Assembly: GCA_903862935.1 (NCBI GenBank)
Contig: CAIOZY010000036.1
Span: 1 to 64,000 of the forward strand
From: an uncultured Opitutaceae bacterium
GTDB lineage: Bacteria; Verrucomicrobiota; Verrucomicrobiia; Opitutales; Opitutaceae
DNA length: 64,000 nt
Direction: 5' to 3'
Shown: one piece after another, positions 17,766-26,756 of the stretch
How the letters are laid out: each line of letters starts with the position of its first letter
Position numbering within the stretch: the first letter of the stretch is position 1
Notes under the pieces: model-generated
Seen by the model: only the letters and a program-made list of their open reading frames with translations
Databases searched by the model: none
What the model was told of the DNA's origin: nothing
Position numbers and translations under genes: made by a program

Positions 17766-19283
17766 CTAGTACGCGCTGATGTGCTCGGTGTTCTGGGGCG
17801 CCGACACGACCGCTCCGCCCCAGTCCTCGCACAGGAAGAACTCGAAGCGGGAGATGATCTTGTCCCCTCTCCGGATCGGCATCTCCTCGAGGCGCTGGCA
17901 CCGCGCGAAGCCCTGCGGGGTCGAGGGCCGGACGGGAATCTCGTAGGGGAGCCTCGACCACTGGATGAGGATCGTCGATTGGCCGACGGGGAGCTTGCCG
18001 AACCAGATGTCGATCTGGTCGAAGCGCTCGTCGAGGACGTAGACGACGAAAGGCCGCGCGTACCAGGCGATGCGGCTCGCCAGGGTCCAGTTGACGACGG
18101 CTACCGAGTTGAGGCCCCGGCTCGTGGCGAGTTCCCGGGCCCGCGCCGCGGCCTGGTCCCAGCCGTAAAGGTCGGCGACCGGATTCCGGCGGATCGGCGA
18201 GTCCTCCGCCGGCCCTCCATCCCAGATCCGGGCGAAGATGAGCAGGCAGAAGAGGGCCTGGACCACGCCGACACCAACCAGCCATCGCTTCGTCCGGCGT
18301 GAGCGCCATCCCTGCGCCAGGCCCATCCCGGCGAGCGGAAACGCGGCTATCCAGGCGAACGCCGTCCAGTAGTTGATGCTGCCGCCCCGGCCGGAAAGGA
18401 GCGCGATCGTCAGGGCCGGAGGAGCCGCGAACGCGAGGCAGAATCCCGCTACCGCGCTGCGCCGGCATTTCCAGAGCCCGAGGCCGACGGCGAGCGCGGT
18501 CAGCGGTCCGTAGACCTTTAGCTCCTCCCACTGCACCCGGAACAGCTCGCCCAGCTGCCAGGAGGAGCCCCCGGCGGCGTGGAGCCCCTGGTAGCGGAAG
18601 GAGACCCAGTGGTGCTTCGCGTTCCAGAGGAAGACCGGGCTTGCCATGGCGACGGCGAGCGCCAGCGCGAGCCAGGGGCCGCGGCGCGAGAGAATGGCCC
18701 GCCCGTGGCGCTGGACCAGGACGGCCGCGGAACTCAGGGCGAGGAACACGGCGGTGTACTTCGAGAGCCCGGCGATTCCCAGGATCGCCCCGAGCGCAAG
18801 CCAGGGTCCGGTCCGCAGGGCTTCGGCCGGATCCCGCAGCCGCCAGACGGCCAGCATGGCCGCGCAGGTTACCGGGAGGAGGAGCACGTCCGGACGAATC
18901 GACATCGCCAGGATGAGGAACATCGGCGTCGTCAGTCCGACCAGGACGCCGCCGTCCGCCGCCCGGCTCCCCTCCGGGTCGGCGAATAGCCTGAGGGTCA
19001 GCCGGTGCAGGAGAACGAGCGCAAGGATCCAGCAAGCCAGCGGGGCGAGCCGCATCGCGAAGTCGCCGCCCCCGAGCCAGAGTCCGGGCAATTGAATCCA
19101 CCCCACGAGCGGGGGATGGTCGAAGTAGCTCCAGTCGGGGAAATAGGCGTAGAGCGCATAGTGCGCCTCGTCGACGGACAGGCCATGGGTGGGGAGGCTC
19201 GCCAGCAGGGCGGCGAGTACGGCGCCCCCCGCGAGCCCGATCCAATGCAGGCTCTTCCGGATGGGCTGTGCTGGACCGGGCAT
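17766..19283 (-). CDS. GT39/ArnT-like membrane glycosyltransferase
   Basis: The 505-residue protein is an inner-membrane GT-C enzyme. After a first membrane helix it has LSVDEAHYALYAYFPDWSYFDHPPLVGW (residues about 35-62), whose DE and DHPP motifs are typical of the PMT/ArnT class that uses polyprenyl-phosphate sugars. About ten further hydrophobic segments follow, then a soluble C-terminal region with ARPFVVYVLDERFDQIDIW. It would transfer a sugar to a lipid or protein in the periplasm. It stands alone on the minus strand between a mobile-element remnant and a nuclease remnant. Confidence 0.85.
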   Translation of the reverse strand: MPGPAQPIRKSLHWIGLAGGAVLAALLASLPTHGLSVDEAHYALYAYFPDWSYFDHPPLVGWIQLPGLWLGGGDFAMRLAPLACWILALVLLHRLTLRLFADPEGSRAADGGVLVGLTTPMFLILAMSIRPDVLLLPVTCAAMLAVWRLRDPAEALRTGPWLALGAILGIAGLSKYTAVFLALSSAAVLVQRHGRAILSRRGPWLALALAVAMASPVFLWNAKHHWVSFRYQGLHAAGGSSWQLGELFRVQWEELKVYGPLTALAVGLGLWKCRRSAVAGFCLAFAAPPALTIALLSGRGGSINYWTAFAWIAAFPLAGMGLAQGWRSRRTKRWLVGVGVVQALFCLLIFARIWDGGPAEDSPIRRNPVADLYGWDQAAARARELATSRGLNSVAVVNWTLASRIAWYARPFVVYVLDERFDQIDIWFGKLPVGQSTILIQWSRLPYEIPVRPSTPQGFARCQRLEEMPIRRGDKIISRFEFFLCEDWGGAVVSAPQNTEHISAY

Positions 19284-19339
19284 GGTGGGGCAGGTTGGTG
19301 TCCCGGCCGCTCCGAGGCAACCGCAAGTCTCGCACGCGC

Positions 19340-19594
19340 GAGTTTTCCTATTACTGCCAGCAGCTCAAGTAGGCGTTCCTAGCCCAGATGGAGGGATTCG
19401 ATCCCGAAAACCCGCCTGTTCCCGATCCCCGGGCCAACCACGGTCGGCGGTCCTCGCACGCCGAGAAGCGCCTGCTCGGGATTGACCACCTGGCGCCGGT
19501 GGCCTCCATAAGCGTCGGACAGATCAAGAAGCCCGAAAAGGCGGGCATCCGCACGGTGGCGCGGTCGGCCCAATCCCGTCACCGCGTCATATCT
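19340..19594 (+). pseudogene. C-terminal remnant of a TM0106-type RecB-like nuclease
   Basis: The reading frame EFSYYCQQLK-stop-AFLAQMEGFDPENPPVPDPRANHG, followed by SSHAEKRLL, DHLAPVASISVGQIKK and EKAGIRTVA, matches the middle of the TM0106-family RecB-like putative nucleases, including the helix-hairpin-helix-like ISVGQIKKxExAGIRTV segment. There is an in-frame TAG at 19370, and both the nuclease core before and the helicase-like part after are missing. The fragment runs towards the formate dehydrogenase genes and ends in non-coding sequence up to 19719. Confidence 0.6.
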
Positions 19595-19719
19595 GAACGC
19601 TTACGGTATCCAGCTGCACTTCAAACGCACATCCAAACTGACTCGCGAGGTGGTTCGATTTCCCGAAATCACGGCAAAACGGACAAACAGGCCCCCGGCG
19701 CAGTTGACCGAGCCGTCCC

Positions 19720-22431
19720 TCATCGGCCCGCGGAAGGCGGCGCCCCCGCGGAGATCTTCTCCACCCTCACGGCCGTCACCTTGTATTCAGGCGTCTTCGT
19801 GTAGCGATCGCGGTGCGATGTGGTGATCTGGTTGAGGAAGACACGAGTGCTGTGGAAGGTGGTGTACACCTCGCCGGGCTTGACCCGATCGCTGATTTGC
19901 ACCGGGAGTTCGGCCGTGCCTTGCCGGCTGCTCAGCCGTGCGATTTCGCCTTCGCCGAGACCGAGGCGCGCGGCGTCGGCCGGCGAGACCTGCAGGTAGT
20001 CGGTGGGGTGCAGGCGATCGTTGGGCGTGCGCGAGGTCTGCGTGGCGGCGTTGTATTGGTAGAGATTGCGTCCGGTGGAGAGGAGGAAGGGAAACTCCGG
20101 ACTGGTCAGCTCCGGCGGCGGCACGAATTCGATGCGGCGCAGCGCCGTGCTCCTTCCATGCGTGAACCGGTCAGAGTGCATGATGGTCGTGCCGAGATCG
20201 CTCTCGTCAAAGCAGGGCCATTGCAGGCCGCCCACCCGGTCGAGCCGGGCGTAGCTTATGCCGGCGCCCTGCGGCCAGAGCGAGCGAACCTCGTTCCAGA
20301 TCTCCTCGGCGGAGCGGTAGGAGAAACCGTCGCCCTTGCCCATCGCGCGGGCGACGTCGCAGAGCGGCTCCCAGTCGCCGCGGGCCTCGCCCTGGGGAGG
20401 GGCGGCGCCGCGGACGCGCTGGATGCGGCGCTCGCCGTTCATGAATGTACCGTCCTTCTCGAACGAGGAGGCGGCGGGGAGGAAAACATCCCCAAATTCC
20501 CGGGCGGTCGCGTTGAGAAACAGATCCTGCACGATCACGAGGTCGAGCTGCTCCATGGCGCGCCGCGTCTCATGGGTGTTTGGGTTGGTCATCACGATGT
20601 CGTAGCCGATCGCCCAGACGACCTTCAACTTCCCGGCAAGCGCGGCTTCCAGCATCTCGATCATGTTGAGGCCCGCGTTGCAGGGGATAGGCGCCTGCCA
20701 GGCGGTCTCGAATTGCGTCCGCACCGTCTCGATCGGCACGTAGCCGGCGAGGAGCGTGGGCTCGCAGCCCATGTGCGGGGCGCCCTGCACGTTGTTCTGG
20801 CCGCGGAGGGGATTGATGCCGGTGCCGGGCTTGCCGATGTTGCCGGTGAGGAGCGCGAGGTTGACAAGCGCCATGATGCCCTCGGTGCCCTGAATGTGCT
20901 CGGTCATGCCGAGGCCGTGGACGCTGAGCGAGGGCTTTGCCGTTGCATAGAGGCGCGCAGCCTGGCGGATCTTGGCAGCGGGCACGCCGCAGATTCGCTC
21001 CGCCCTCTCCGGGGCGAACTCGCGGATGAAGTCGCAATATTCCGCGTACTCGGTGACGCGCGTGCGGAGGAACTCCTCGTCCACGAGGCCCTCCTCGACA
21101 ATGGCCGCGCCGATGGCGTTGAAGAGCACGACGTTGGTGCCTGCGCGCAGCTGGAGGTGGAGGGTGGCGCACTCCGTCAGCTCGATCTTGCGCGGGTCGA
21201 CGACGACGAGGTTGGCGCCGTGGAGCGCGGCCTGCTTGATGCGCGCGCCGGTGACGGGGTGCCCCTCGGTCGGATTGGCGCCGCAGACGAGGATCGTGCG
21301 GGCGACCGCGATCTCATCAAGCGAGTTGGTGGCGGCGCCGGTGCCCAGGGCCATCTTCATCGCGGCGGCCGTGGGGGAATGGCAGACGCGCGCGCAGCAG
21401 TCGATGTTGTTCGTGCCGAGGGCTACGCGCGCAAACTTCTGGGCGACATAGTTCTCCTCATTTGTGCCGCGGGCGGAACTGAGCACGCCGATGCTGTCCG
21501 GGCCGTGCCGGGCGGCCGCGTCCACCAAGCGCCCGGCGATATAGGCGATGGCCTCGTCCCAGCTTACGCGCTGCCATTCGCCTTTGCGGCGGATCATCGG
21601 CGAGGTGATGCGCTCCTCCGCGTAGATATAGTCGAAGGCGTAGCGCCCCTTCACGCAGGCATGGCCGTGGTTGCTCGGGCCTTCGAGGGAGGGGCGGATG
21701 GTGGTGATGCGGCCCTCGCGCGTGCCGACTTCCATCTCGCAGCCGGTTCCGCAGTAGGAGCAGATAGTCCTGGTCCACCGGTTCGGCGCGCCGCGGGCGA
21801 GGACCGTGAGATCTTCGAGCGCGCCGGACGGGCAGGTGTCGACGCAGGCGCCGCAGCTCACGCAGCCGCCGTCGAGGAGCGTCTTGCCCCGGACCGGCAG
21901 GATGCGCGTCTCGCTGCCGCGGCTCCAAGCCTTCCAGACGAACTGCCCTTGCACCTCCTCGCAGATGCGCACGCAGCGGTAGCAGGTCACACATTGCGAC
22001 ATGTCGACGCTGATGTACGGATGCGTGGCGTCCTTCATGAACGGCACGGCCGGCGGCGGGGCCGAGCGCGAGCCGCCGGCCTTCACGCCATAGCGGCTGA
22101 GATAGCGGTGAAACTCCCTCTCGGGAAACTCCGCGACCGCTTCGACGGGATAATGGGCGGCGAGCAGCCCGAGCAGGGTGCGGCGCACGCCCTGGACAAC
22201 GGGCGAGTCCGTGAGGATTTCCATGCCGTCGCAGATCTGAGTATTGCAGGCAGTGGCTAGCGCGCTCATGCCCTTCACCTCGACGGCGCAAAGGCGGCAC
22301 GAGCCGCAGGGACTGAGCCGCTCGTCGTGGCAGAGCGTGGGCACTTCGAGGCCGATGCGGCCGAGCGCCTGGTTGATGGTGAGGCCCTCGGGCAGCTGGT
22401 GCGCCCGGCCGTTGATGGTCACCTGAAGCAT
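19720..22431 (-). CDS. Formate dehydrogenase catalytic (alpha) subunit, NAD-linked type
   Basis: The 903-residue protein has an N-terminal 2Fe-2S domain (CHDERLSPCGSCRLC), a His-Cys cluster (HPYISVDMSQCVTCYRC), a 4Fe-4S ferredoxin pair (CVSCGACVDTCPSG), then the molybdopterin domain with its own cluster (CSYCGTGCEMEV near residue 220). The metal ligand position reads DCCARVCHSPTA, so it uses Cys, not selenocysteine. This is the layout of FdsA/FdhF-type enzymes that oxidise formate to CO2 and pass electrons to a NuoF-like partner. The start overlaps the upstream partner gene by 13 bp, which indicates coupling. No FdhD or cofactor genes are in the window. Confidence 0.92.
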   Translation of the reverse strand: MLQVTINGRAHQLPEGLTINQALGRIGLEVPTLCHDERLSPCGSCRLCAVEVKGMSALATACNTQICDGMEILTDSPVVQGVRRTLLGLLAAHYPVEAVAEFPEREFHRYLSRYGVKAGGSRSAPPPAVPFMKDATHPYISVDMSQCVTCYRCVRICEEVQGQFVWKAWSRGSETRILPVRGKTLLDGGCVSCGACVDTCPSGALEDLTVLARGAPNRWTRTICSYCGTGCEMEVGTREGRITTIRPSLEGPSNHGHACVKGRYAFDYIYAEERITSPMIRRKGEWQRVSWDEAIAYIAGRLVDAAARHGPDSIGVLSSARGTNEENYVAQKFARVALGTNNIDCCARVCHSPTAAAMKMALGTGAATNSLDEIAVARTILVCGANPTEGHPVTGARIKQAALHGANLVVVDPRKIELTECATLHLQLRAGTNVVLFNAIGAAIVEEGLVDEEFLRTRVTEYAEYCDFIREFAPERAERICGVPAAKIRQAARLYATAKPSLSVHGLGMTEHIQGTEGIMALVNLALLTGNIGKPGTGINPLRGQNNVQGAPHMGCEPTLLAGYVPIETVRTQFETAWQAPIPCNAGLNMIEMLEAALAGKLKVVWAIGYDIVMTNPNTHETRRAMEQLDLVIVQDLFLNATAREFGDVFLPAASSFEKDGTFMNGERRIQRVRGAAPPQGEARGDWEPLCDVARAMGKGDGFSYRSAEEIWNEVRSLWPQGAGISYARLDRVGGLQWPCFDESDLGTTIMHSDRFTHGRSTALRRIEFVPPPELTSPEFPFLLSTGRNLYQYNAATQTSRTPNDRLHPTDYLQVSPADAARLGLGEGEIARLSSRQGTAELPVQISDRVKPGEVYTTFHSTRVFLNQITTSHRDRYTKTPEYKVTAVRVEKISAGAPPSAGR

Positions 22432-23927
22432 GTTTCAATCTCCGCGGGATAGTAGCGCAGAATCGACTCGGCGAAGCGGGCCAGGCCGGTGCCGTGGCCG
22501 CAGAGGCTGGCGAGCCGGAGCGCGGCGACGAGATCGCGGCATTCCTGAAAATCGCCCCGGGTGGCGGTCCCCGCAAGGGCGCGGTCGAAGATCTCCTCGA
22601 CGCGCCCACTACCGCCTCGGCACGGCGTGCACTTTCCGCACGATTCGTAGGAGCCGAACGAGAAGACGTGCTGCACGAGCTCGGGAATCGACGTGTGCTC
22701 GTCGAATGCCACGATGCCGCCGTGGCCGACCCCCGCGCCGATCGCCGCGAGCTCCTCGAAACCGAACTGAGTGTCGATCAGGTGCGGCGGGACGATGCCG
22801 ATGATCGGGCCGCCGATCAGCACGCCCCTCAGCTTGCCGCCGCCGCGCAGGCCCCCGCCGAGCTCCTCGACGATGTGCCGCACAGTGACGCCGAACTCGA
22901 CCTCGTAGAGGCCGGGGCGGGCAAAGAGCGAATTGAGCGAGAGGGCCTTGGTGCCCCGGCTATTCGGGAGGCCGATCGCGGCGTAAGCCTCGCCGCCGTG
23001 CGCGACGATCCACGGCACGCTCACAAGCGTCTCGGCATTGTTGAGCAGCGTCGGGCGCCCAAACAGGCCGCGCTCTGTCGGGTAGGGCGGCCGGGCCATC
23101 ACCTCGGGCCGTTTCCCCTCGATCGAGCGAAGGAGGGAGGTCTCCTCGCCGCAAACGTAGCTGCCGTGCCCGCTGTAAACTTCCAGTTCGAAGGAAAAAC
23201 TTCCTCCCCCGACGTGCGGCCCGAGCCAGCCCTCGGTGCGCGCTTCGGCGAGGGCGGCCCGCAGCACGGTTCCGACGACGGGGTATTCGGCGCGGAGGTA
23301 GATGTAGCCTTTCGAGGCGCCGACCGCGTAGCCGGCGAGGATCATTCCCTCGATGAGGCAGTGCGGGTCGTCCTCCATCAGGTAGCGGTCGACATAGGCG
23401 CCGGGATCCCCCTCGTCGCCGTTGGCGATGACATACTTGACACCCGGCGGCTGCTGCGCGACGGCCCGCCACTTTCGACCCGTGGGGAAGCCCGCGCCAC
23501 CGCGGCCGCGGAGCCCGGAGGTTTCGACGGCGGCTAGCACCCGTTCGGGCGGACCGGCCAAGGCCCTGGCCAGCGCCGTGTAACCGCCCTGCTCCCGGTA
23601 GGCCGCGAGGGTGCGCGCGCCGCCGGCGGCGATGCGGCCGAGCACGATGCCTTCGCGCGAAGCCACGCGCACGAGCGGGCGCGGCTGGGTCTGACCTCTT
23701 GCCGGAGCCGCGAAACACTCGCCCAGGCAGTAGACGCGCGGATCGTTCTGCATCGCCTCGGCCCAGCACGCAGGATCGAGGTGACGGGCGGCGAAGCAAG
23801 CGGTGCCACGGCAGGCCTTGCCGGCGTGCCCGCCGTGCCGCAGATGGTAGAACGACTCGACGTCGGCGCTGAGGGCACTCGCGCCATCCCCGCCGCTCGT
23901 TCGGGAAAGTCCTTGGGCGGGGATCAT
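22419..23927 (-). CDS. NuoF-like formate dehydrogenase beta subunit with short 2Fe-2S head
   Basis: This subunit would take electrons from the catalytic subunit and reduce NAD+. Residues about 20-85 carry a shortened thioredoxin-like 2Fe-2S region (CRGTACFAARHLD and CLGECFAAP), a remnant of the FdsG/NuoE type. The main part is NuoF-like: GLRGRGGAGFPTGRKW (FMN/NADH site near 135), NGDEGDPGAYVDR, and the C-terminal cluster motif ESCGKCTPCR near 445. The start at 23927 (MIPAQG) is chosen because residues before it in the open frame are Arg-rich and non-conserved. No separate FdsG gene is nearby, so the fused head may replace it. Confidence 0.88.
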   Translation of the reverse strand: MIPAQGLSRTSGGDGASALSADVESFYHLRHGGHAGKACRGTACFAARHLDPACWAEAMQNDPRVYCLGECFAAPARGQTQPRPLVRVASREGIVLGRIAAGGARTLAAYREQGGYTALARALAGPPERVLAAVETSGLRGRGGAGFPTGRKWRAVAQQPPGVKYVIANGDEGDPGAYVDRYLMEDDPHCLIEGMILAGYAVGASKGYIYLRAEYPVVGTVLRAALAEARTEGWLGPHVGGGSFSFELEVYSGHGSYVCGEETSLLRSIEGKRPEVMARPPYPTERGLFGRPTLLNNAETLVSVPWIVAHGGEAYAAIGLPNSRGTKALSLNSLFARPGLYEVEFGVTVRHIVEELGGGLRGGGKLRGVLIGGPIIGIVPPHLIDTQFGFEELAAIGAGVGHGGIVAFDEHTSIPELVQHVFSFGSYESCGKCTPCRGGSGRVEEIFDRALAGTATRGDFQECRDLVAALRLASLCGHGTGLARFAESILRYYPAEIETCFR

Positions 23928-24109
23928 GGCTTGATTGCCATTAGCATACGCATCGGGCCGCAAAGCTAGTCTTCTGGGATGGCTTTGCAAAACACTTTTC
24001 AAGCCCGTTGGCCGCAATCGGTTGCGCGGTCGCATGAATCCCTGTCGTTAGCGAAAACTCTACCTGGTGCGAAGTCGTTTTGACCTGACTTCGGGTTTTT
24101 GTATCGGGT

Positions 24110-24700
24110 TAGCGCGATGTCTGAGATTGCCTCGGTTTCGTGGACACCGGAAATCCGGGTAGAACATGCGCTGGTTCAAGAACCCGGTCACCGGCGGCGC
24201 GGTGTCTTTGACAACCACCGTGAGCTTGCCCGTTGCCCGCGGCGCCGATTGCGACAGCCGTGACCGCGGTCGTGCCCAAAGGGCAGACGCTTCCCAACCC
24301 AGACGCGAATACGACGGGCAGTTTGCCGCTCACCAAGTCCAAGGTGGCTCCGGTGAACGTCACCACGGCCCGGACGGGCCGCCTGCCTCAACGGTCGCGT
24401 TGGCGGGCAGCGTCAGAGCCGGCGGTGTTGAATCTGGGACGGCTACCAGGAACGTGCCCGTTGCCCAGGGCGTCGGTTGCGGTCGCCCAGAGTGTCGTCG
24501 TGCCCAGCGGAAAGAAACTCCCGCAAGCAGGCGTGGTCGTGACAGGGACTGGCGTGCCGCTGCGGTCGCTCGCCGACTCGGCAAAGGATACCGCCGCCCC
24601 GGTTGCGGGTGAATTCTCTAGGCTCAAACTCCTTGCACACTGCTGCGCGGCGGAATCCACGGAAGATAGTCGCCCACTTGATCTGCCGGCTGTGGGCGCC
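24110..24700 (-). pseudogene. HYR-domain protein remnant, several frameshifts
   Basis: Pieces of HYR (hyalin) repeats appear in three minus-strand frames: SPATGAAVSFAESASD and GSFFPLGTTTLWATATDALG, then DSTPPALTLPANATVEAGG, then VVTFTGATLDLVSGKLPVV and PLGTTAVTAVAIGAAGNG. Together they resemble two adjacent 80-residue HYR modules of a large secreted protein. No single frame is open across them, and the rest of the gene is missing. It lies directly downstream of the metallophosphoesterase gene. Confidence 0.6.
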
Positions 24701-24715
24701 CGCGGCCAGCATAAC

Positions 24716-25846
24716 TTATTTTCTGGGCGCGGCGATCGAGACGGTTGTCACCCGGGAGCGGGGAACCGTCATTTGGACAGTCGTGACGCCAGGACGTGCG
24801 GACGGCACGATCGCGGCGGCAAGCGTTTGCCTCCACCCCTTGTAGGTGAAGGAAGCGGTTGCAGCGGCCTTGCCGGCGAGGGCGTCCGTGGGAAAGTCAA
24901 CCGTGACGGTGAAGTCCGAAAAATTGTAGTTGCTGACCTGTGCCGTGCAGGACCCATCCGCCAGCACTGGGCCGACTTGGACGAACAGCCTCCAAGGCTC
25001 TATGACCGTGATCGAGACCTTTTCGTCGTTCACATAGACCAAGAGATAATGCTGGAAACCGCCCTCCTCCGGCCCCGGAGAGTTGGGGGCGCCGCAGCCT
25101 CCAGTGACCACGTAGGTAATCCCGTCGTGTACCGATCTGTAGAACAGATGCTCGTGCCCGCTGAAGACCATCTTGACTCCGTACTTCACAAACAGCTGGT
25201 GAATGTCGTCGCGGTTGCCGGCGTCGGCAAAACCCGCATTGGGCTTGTCCGGAAAAAGCGGATGGTGCGTGAAAACGAAGACATGAGCCGCACCGTGGTT
25301 CTTCTCGAGATCCTGCCGCAGCCACTCCCGCTGCGCCTCTGCGATACCTGGCTTCTGCCCAACCTCATCGGTGTCGAGGGCGATGAAATGCGAGTTGCCG
25401 TAATCGAACGACCCGTAGAGCCGCCCCATGCGCGTCTCGTAGAGAGTCTGCAGGTCCTTGCGCTCGGAGATCTCGTGGTTGCCCGGCGCATTGAAGATCG
25501 GGGTCAATCCCTCCGCTGCGGCTGAGAGAAACGCATCGTATTCGGCGCTGGCCTCTCCCACCGTATCGTCTGCTCCGTAGATTGCATCTCCAGTCCAAAG
25601 CGCGAACGAAGGTCTCAAGAGCCGGAATTCGGAAAACACCTGGCGAGCAGTCGGCGGCATTGAAACACCGCGTGCCGCCGCGCGATTATCGCCGCCGACT
25701 GCGAACATGAAATGGCTCGGGTCGGCCGCGGGTGCAATCGAGGCGCCGGCGGACAAAATCGGGATCGGTTGAAGCGGCTGGGTGGACTCCGCAAAGACGG
25801 CCGGAGCCACGGCTAAGAGAACGGACAAGCTGAAACGGGGAGGCAT
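24716..25846 (-). CDS. Secreted metallophosphoesterase
   Basis: A signal peptide (MPPRFSLSVLLAVAPAVFA) is followed by the complete calcineurin-like metal set: AVGGDNR (first Asp motif), LWTGDAIYG (GDxxY), FNAPGNHEI (GNHE), VFTHHPLF (HH) and VFSGHEHLFY (GHxH). It would hydrolyse phosphate esters with two metal ions in the periplasm. Residues after 290 form a beta-rich tail, perhaps a carbohydrate or membrane contact domain. An in-frame ATG 30 bp upstream exists, but the chosen start puts the signal peptide first. It ends the minus-strand series that includes a phytase and a TonB receptor, so a role in releasing phosphate from inositol phosphates or related esters is possible. Confidence 0.82.
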   Translation of the reverse strand: MPPRFSLSVLLAVAPAVFAESTQPLQPIPILSAGASIAPAADPSHFMFAVGGDNRAAARGVSMPPTARQVFSEFRLLRPSFALWTGDAIYGADDTVGEASAEYDAFLSAAAEGLTPIFNAPGNHEISERKDLQTLYETRMGRLYGSFDYGNSHFIALDTDEVGQKPGIAEAQREWLRQDLEKNHGAAHVFVFTHHPLFPDKPNAGFADAGNRDDIHQLFVKYGVKMVFSGHEHLFYRSVHDGITYVVTGGCGAPNSPGPEEGGFQHYLLVYVNDEKVSITVIEPWRLFVQVGPVLADGSCTAQVSNYNFSDFTVTVDFPTDALAGKAAATASFTYKGWRQTLAAAIVPSARPGVTTVQMTVPRSRVTTVSIAAPRK

Positions 25847-25909
25847 GGGAATGACCGGGAACGCGAAGGTGAGCATCGATCGAGAAAAGGCAACCCTTCG
25901 GCACCCAGG

Positions 25910-26680
25910 TCAGAACAGCAGCTGGATTCCGGCGTAGCTCATCAGAGAAATCCGAGGGTCGAGCTGATTGCTCAGGTCTCGGCCGAGCGCCAGCATCAGC
26001 TTCGAATGATCGGATAGGTCGATGCGGAGGCCGGCATTCACGAGCCACTCCTTATGGGACAGCCCTTTGTCGGCATTGCAATGAATCTCAGCGTCCAGTT
26101 CCCAGCCTTTGACCACTTCCCGGCCGATGCAAATGCCTCCGAACCAGGCGTCCTCCTCGCCTCCCCAAGCGAAGACCCGACCGACATCAACATTCACGGA
26201 AAAGATCTCGAAATCCTTCTCAAACTGAAACGGCAACTGCCAGCTGCCTCCCTCGTCCGCCAAGCCGCGGCGGTCCGAGTGCGTTCCCGGCGTGAGAAGG
26301 GAAACAGCGGGACACATGGATACCTGAAGTCCGTCCTCGCCAGCGTCATAGAAGCGCCACTTCACGCCGAATTCCGACTCGCTTGCGCCCCAATGCGAGG
26401 ACTCGCCGCTGTTTTTTAGTCGGAGGCAGGACACAGCGTACGCAAGCTCGACCCGTTTACCGATGCCGTAGTTGGCATCCAACTGGGGCAAGCCGGACAG
26501 GGTCGCGCCGGGGACGCGCTGGGTCGTCCAGCCGAGGTTGATCTCCCACTTGCCCGGACCCGGGGTTCCGGGATCGTCGGTTATCATGGGTGGGCCGCCT
26601 TGGGCCAGTGCCGGCGACAGTCCGGAGGCCAGGATGACGACGAAGACTGCTAACCGGGCACAGCGAATCAGATATGGCAT
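25910..26680 (-). CDS. Outer-membrane transporter-like protein (MetA-pathway family type)
   Basis: The protein has a signal peptide (MPYLIRCARLAVFVVILASG, cleavage near ALA-QG), then PPMITDDPGTPGPGKWEINLGW, the opening typical of the PF13557-type 'transporter, phenol MetA-pathway' outer-membrane family, and ends in a Tyr/Phe-rich strand (YAGIQLLF). About ten amphipathic strands fit a small barrel. The start at 26680 is preferred; a longer frame would overlap the preceding gene and lacks a signal peptide. Its role here is unknown; it may pass small products through the outer membrane. Confidence 0.7.
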   Translation of the reverse strand: MPYLIRCARLAVFVVILASGLSPALAQGGPPMITDDPGTPGPGKWEINLGWTTQRVPGATLSGLPQLDANYGIGKRVELAYAVSCLRLKNSGESSHWGASESEFGVKWRFYDAGEDGLQVSMCPAVSLLTPGTHSDRRGLADEGGSWQLPFQFEKDFEIFSVNVDVGRVFAWGGEEDAWFGGICIGREVVKGWELDAEIHCNADKGLSHKEWLVNAGLRIDLSDHSKLMLALGRDLSNQLDPRISLMSYAGIQLLF

Positions 26681-26756
26681 GGGATCAGAGTATCCCACTC
26701 CTGATTGCCCATGGATGGTGACTTCATTACAAAGCCGCCATGTGGGCGCAGCGCCG

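Noticed and set aside
17752-19335. 527-codon minus-strand frame
   Set aside because: Out of frame with the membrane glycosyltransferase; Arg/Pro/Gly-rich composition typical of a shadow frame.
19813-22260. 815-codon plus-strand frame
   Set aside because: Antisense to the formate dehydrogenase catalytic subunit, whose cofactor motifs are complete. The other frame has none.
19720-22431. Selenocysteine in formate dehydrogenase
   Set aside because: The metal-ligand position reads Cys (DCCARVCHSP), and no in-frame TGA or following hairpin was needed to read the gene through.
22494-23537. 347-codon plus-strand frame
   Set aside because: Antisense to the NuoF-like subunit and without motifs, a product of high GC at third positions.
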